DNA of 6,676 nucleotides from Bacillota bacterium (GTDB lineage Bacteria; Bacillota; DTU065), in assembly GCA_012842235.1 (NCBI GenBank), contig DUTE01000407.1:1-6676 (forward strand), read 5' to 3'. The first letter of the stretch is position 1. Every line of letters starts with the position of its first letter. The translations under genes and the position numbers were made by a program. Below, one piece after another: positions 5,783-6,676 of the stretch. The notes under the pieces are model-generated. The model did not search any database. It was given only the letters and a program-made list of their open reading frames with translations, and was not told the origin of the DNA.

Positions 5783-6538
5783 TTAATTTACTTCTAAGAT
5801 CCCTCTTAGTTTCTCTAGTGCTTGTCTCTCTAACCGAGAAACGTGCATTTGAGAAATCCCAAGAATTCCGGCAACCTGTCTTTGTGGTAAAGTATCGTAA
5901 TAGCGAAGCCTTAGGATATCTTGTTGTCTTTCAGGTAAATTTTGCATAGCACTTTCTAGGGTTTCTCTATTTAGAATAGTTTCAAATCCTTCATCTTCAC
6001 CACCATATAAAGCACCTAAATCGTCTGCCTCAGGATCTGAAGAAACCGGTGCATCGAGACTTAAGGTGTAAAAATTCTCCAAAATTTGTCTTGCATCAGC
6101 TACATCATCCATGGAAATCTTCATCTCTTGAGCGATAACTTCATCAGATGGTTGTTGACCTTCTGTTCGCATATAATTTTCGATAAAATCTTTGACCTGT
6201 AAAGCTCTTTCTTTGTTTCTTCTGGAAATTTTTAAGCGCCATGCTTTATCTCGAAAATGTCTCTTTAGTTCACCTTGGATTGTTGGTGTAGCATAGGCAA
6301 CAAAGGAAGATCCGTGTTCTGGATCGAACTTGTCTATTGCCTTCAATAATCCAACATAACCTACTTGTATTAAATCTTCCCAGCTCTCACCTTTACCTGC
6401 AAAACGCCGGACTAGTCGAGGGACCAACTCGCGATAGTGCTCAAAAAGCTCATTTTTAAATTCTTCATTGGTAACAGGCTCCACCAACGGTTCAGCGACA
6501 GTAACAGTTCGTGTTCTTTCTTCCAACCCACTAAGCAT
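5783..6538 (-). CDS. SigB/SigF/SigG-family RNA polymerase sigma factor, closest in style to SigB
   Basis: The protein has 251 residues from ATG 6536-6538; a GTG three codons upstream (6547) is possible but has poor ribosome-site spacing. Region 2 holds DLIQVGYVGLLKAI (about 55-68) and the -10 recognition segment FVAYATPTIQGELKRHFRDKAWRLKI (about 79-104). Region 3 spans about 105-165. Region 4 ends with the helix-turn-helix LGISQMHVSRLE. The RDKAW and GISQMHVSRL wording is nearer to B. subtilis SigB than to sporulation SigF/SigG, and the length fits all three. Such factors are normally held by an anti-sigma kinase (RsbW/SpoIIAB). No such gene is adjacent and the gene has its own promoter, so it is not in the spoIIA or sigE-sigG arrangement. 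The stress-response role is inferred. Confidence 0.93.
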   Translation of the reverse strand: MLSGLEERTRTVTVAEPLVEPVTNEEFKNELFEHYRELVPRLVRRFAGKGESWEDLIQVGYVGLLKAIDKFDPEHGSSFVAYATPTIQGELKRHFRDKAWRLKISRRNKERALQVKDFIENYMRTEGQQPSDEVIAQEMKISMDDVADARQILENFYTLSLDAPVSSDPEADDLGALYGGEDEGFETILNRETLESAMQNLPERQQDILRLRYYDTLPQRQVAGILGISQMHVSRLERQALEKLRGILEVN

Positions 6539-6563
6539 GTCGGTCACCCACCCTTTAGCTTAT

Positions 6564-6583
6564 TAGTAATGATTATCAATATC
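6564..6583 (-). promoter_or_regulatory. Fur-type operator over the sigma factor start site
   Basis: The minus strand reads GATATTGATAATCATTACT at 6565-6583, 16 of 19 matches to the classic Fur box GATAATGATAATCATTATC. In the 7-1-7 form (6564-6578) the left half TGATAAT is perfect and the right half has two mismatches. It starts about 10 nt downstream of the -10 element, so binding would block initiation. No Fur, PerR or related regulator gene is in view. Confidence 0.5.
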
Positions 6584-6592
6584 GTTATAACC

Positions 6593-6621
6593 ATTATAAG
6601 CAGTTTTTACCAAAAAAGCAA
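6593..6621 (-). promoter_or_regulatory. Promoter of the sigma factor gene
   Basis: On the minus strand TTGCTT (6616-6621) is followed after 17 nt by a perfect TATAAT (6593-6598). The predicted transcript starts near 6586, leaving a leader of about 48 nt. The -35 is only half matched; the -10 and the spacing are ideal for the housekeeping sigma factor. Confidence 0.6.
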
Positions 6622-6676
6622 GCATTGTTTTACCTTGTCCTCTTGCTATAGTCATCGGTGAGGGAATTTATTGTAA

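Noticed and set aside
6622..6676. A gene end or further regulatory element at the right edge
   Set aside because: Nothing recognisable: no open frame with a ribosome site and no strong hairpin in the last 55 bases.

Overview
The window reads as a piece of a low-GC (roughly 35-40 % by eye) chromosome from an anaerobic member of the Bacillota (Clostridia or a diderm relative such as the Halanaerobiia). The evidence is strong AGGAGG-type ribosome binding sites, a rubredoxin plus A-type flavodiiron protein operon, a SigB/SigF/SigG-type sigma factor, and a lysine exporter LysO encoded as two overlapping genes. The sugar-binding protein has a signal peptide without a lipobox, which would fit an organism with an outer membrane better than a classical Gram-positive. 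Genus cannot be named from the sequence alone.

Layout. Bases 1-303 hold no ordinary gene. They start with a perfect 77-nt inverted repeat (1-77 / 113-189, 35-nt spacer) of higher GC than the rest, followed by further hairpins up to a TCAC tetranucleotide at 300-303. This looks like a mobile-element end, possibly the tnpB 3' end plus guide-RNA region of an IS200/IS605-type element. The exact 77-nt arm starting at base 1 also resembles a k-mer assembly boundary. Then, on the minus strand, come a TtcA-like PP-loop thiolase (316-1110), a terminator, and a two-gene rubredoxin (2414-2575) to fprA (1229-2410) operon for O2/NO reduction. Next is an orphan extracellular solute-binding protein (2717-4003). 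After a 176-nt divergent intergenic region, the plus strand carries the two halves of LysO (4180-4455 and 4445-5059). They run head-on, with one base between stop codons, into a minus-strand 2H phosphoesterase / 2'-5' RNA ligase family gene (5061-5648). A bidirectional-looking terminator (5726-5760) separates this from a SigB-like sigma factor (5783-6538), which has its own TATAAT promoter and a close match to the Fur box laid over the predicted transcription start.

How the genes fit together. Rubredoxin and FprA form one biochemical unit (electron carrier and oxygen/NO reductase). TtcA-like thiolases use an oxygen-sensitive Fe-S cluster, and the sigma factor appears to be under metal/iron-type repression, so an iron/oxygen-stress theme is plausible. 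It is inference, because these genes are separate transcription units. LysO, the sugar-binding protein and the RNA-phosphoesterase have no obvious functional link to it. I did not find a convincing new defence or other multi-gene system. The points most worth checking are the left-end repeat/RNA, the Fur-type box on the sigma factor, and the split LysO.
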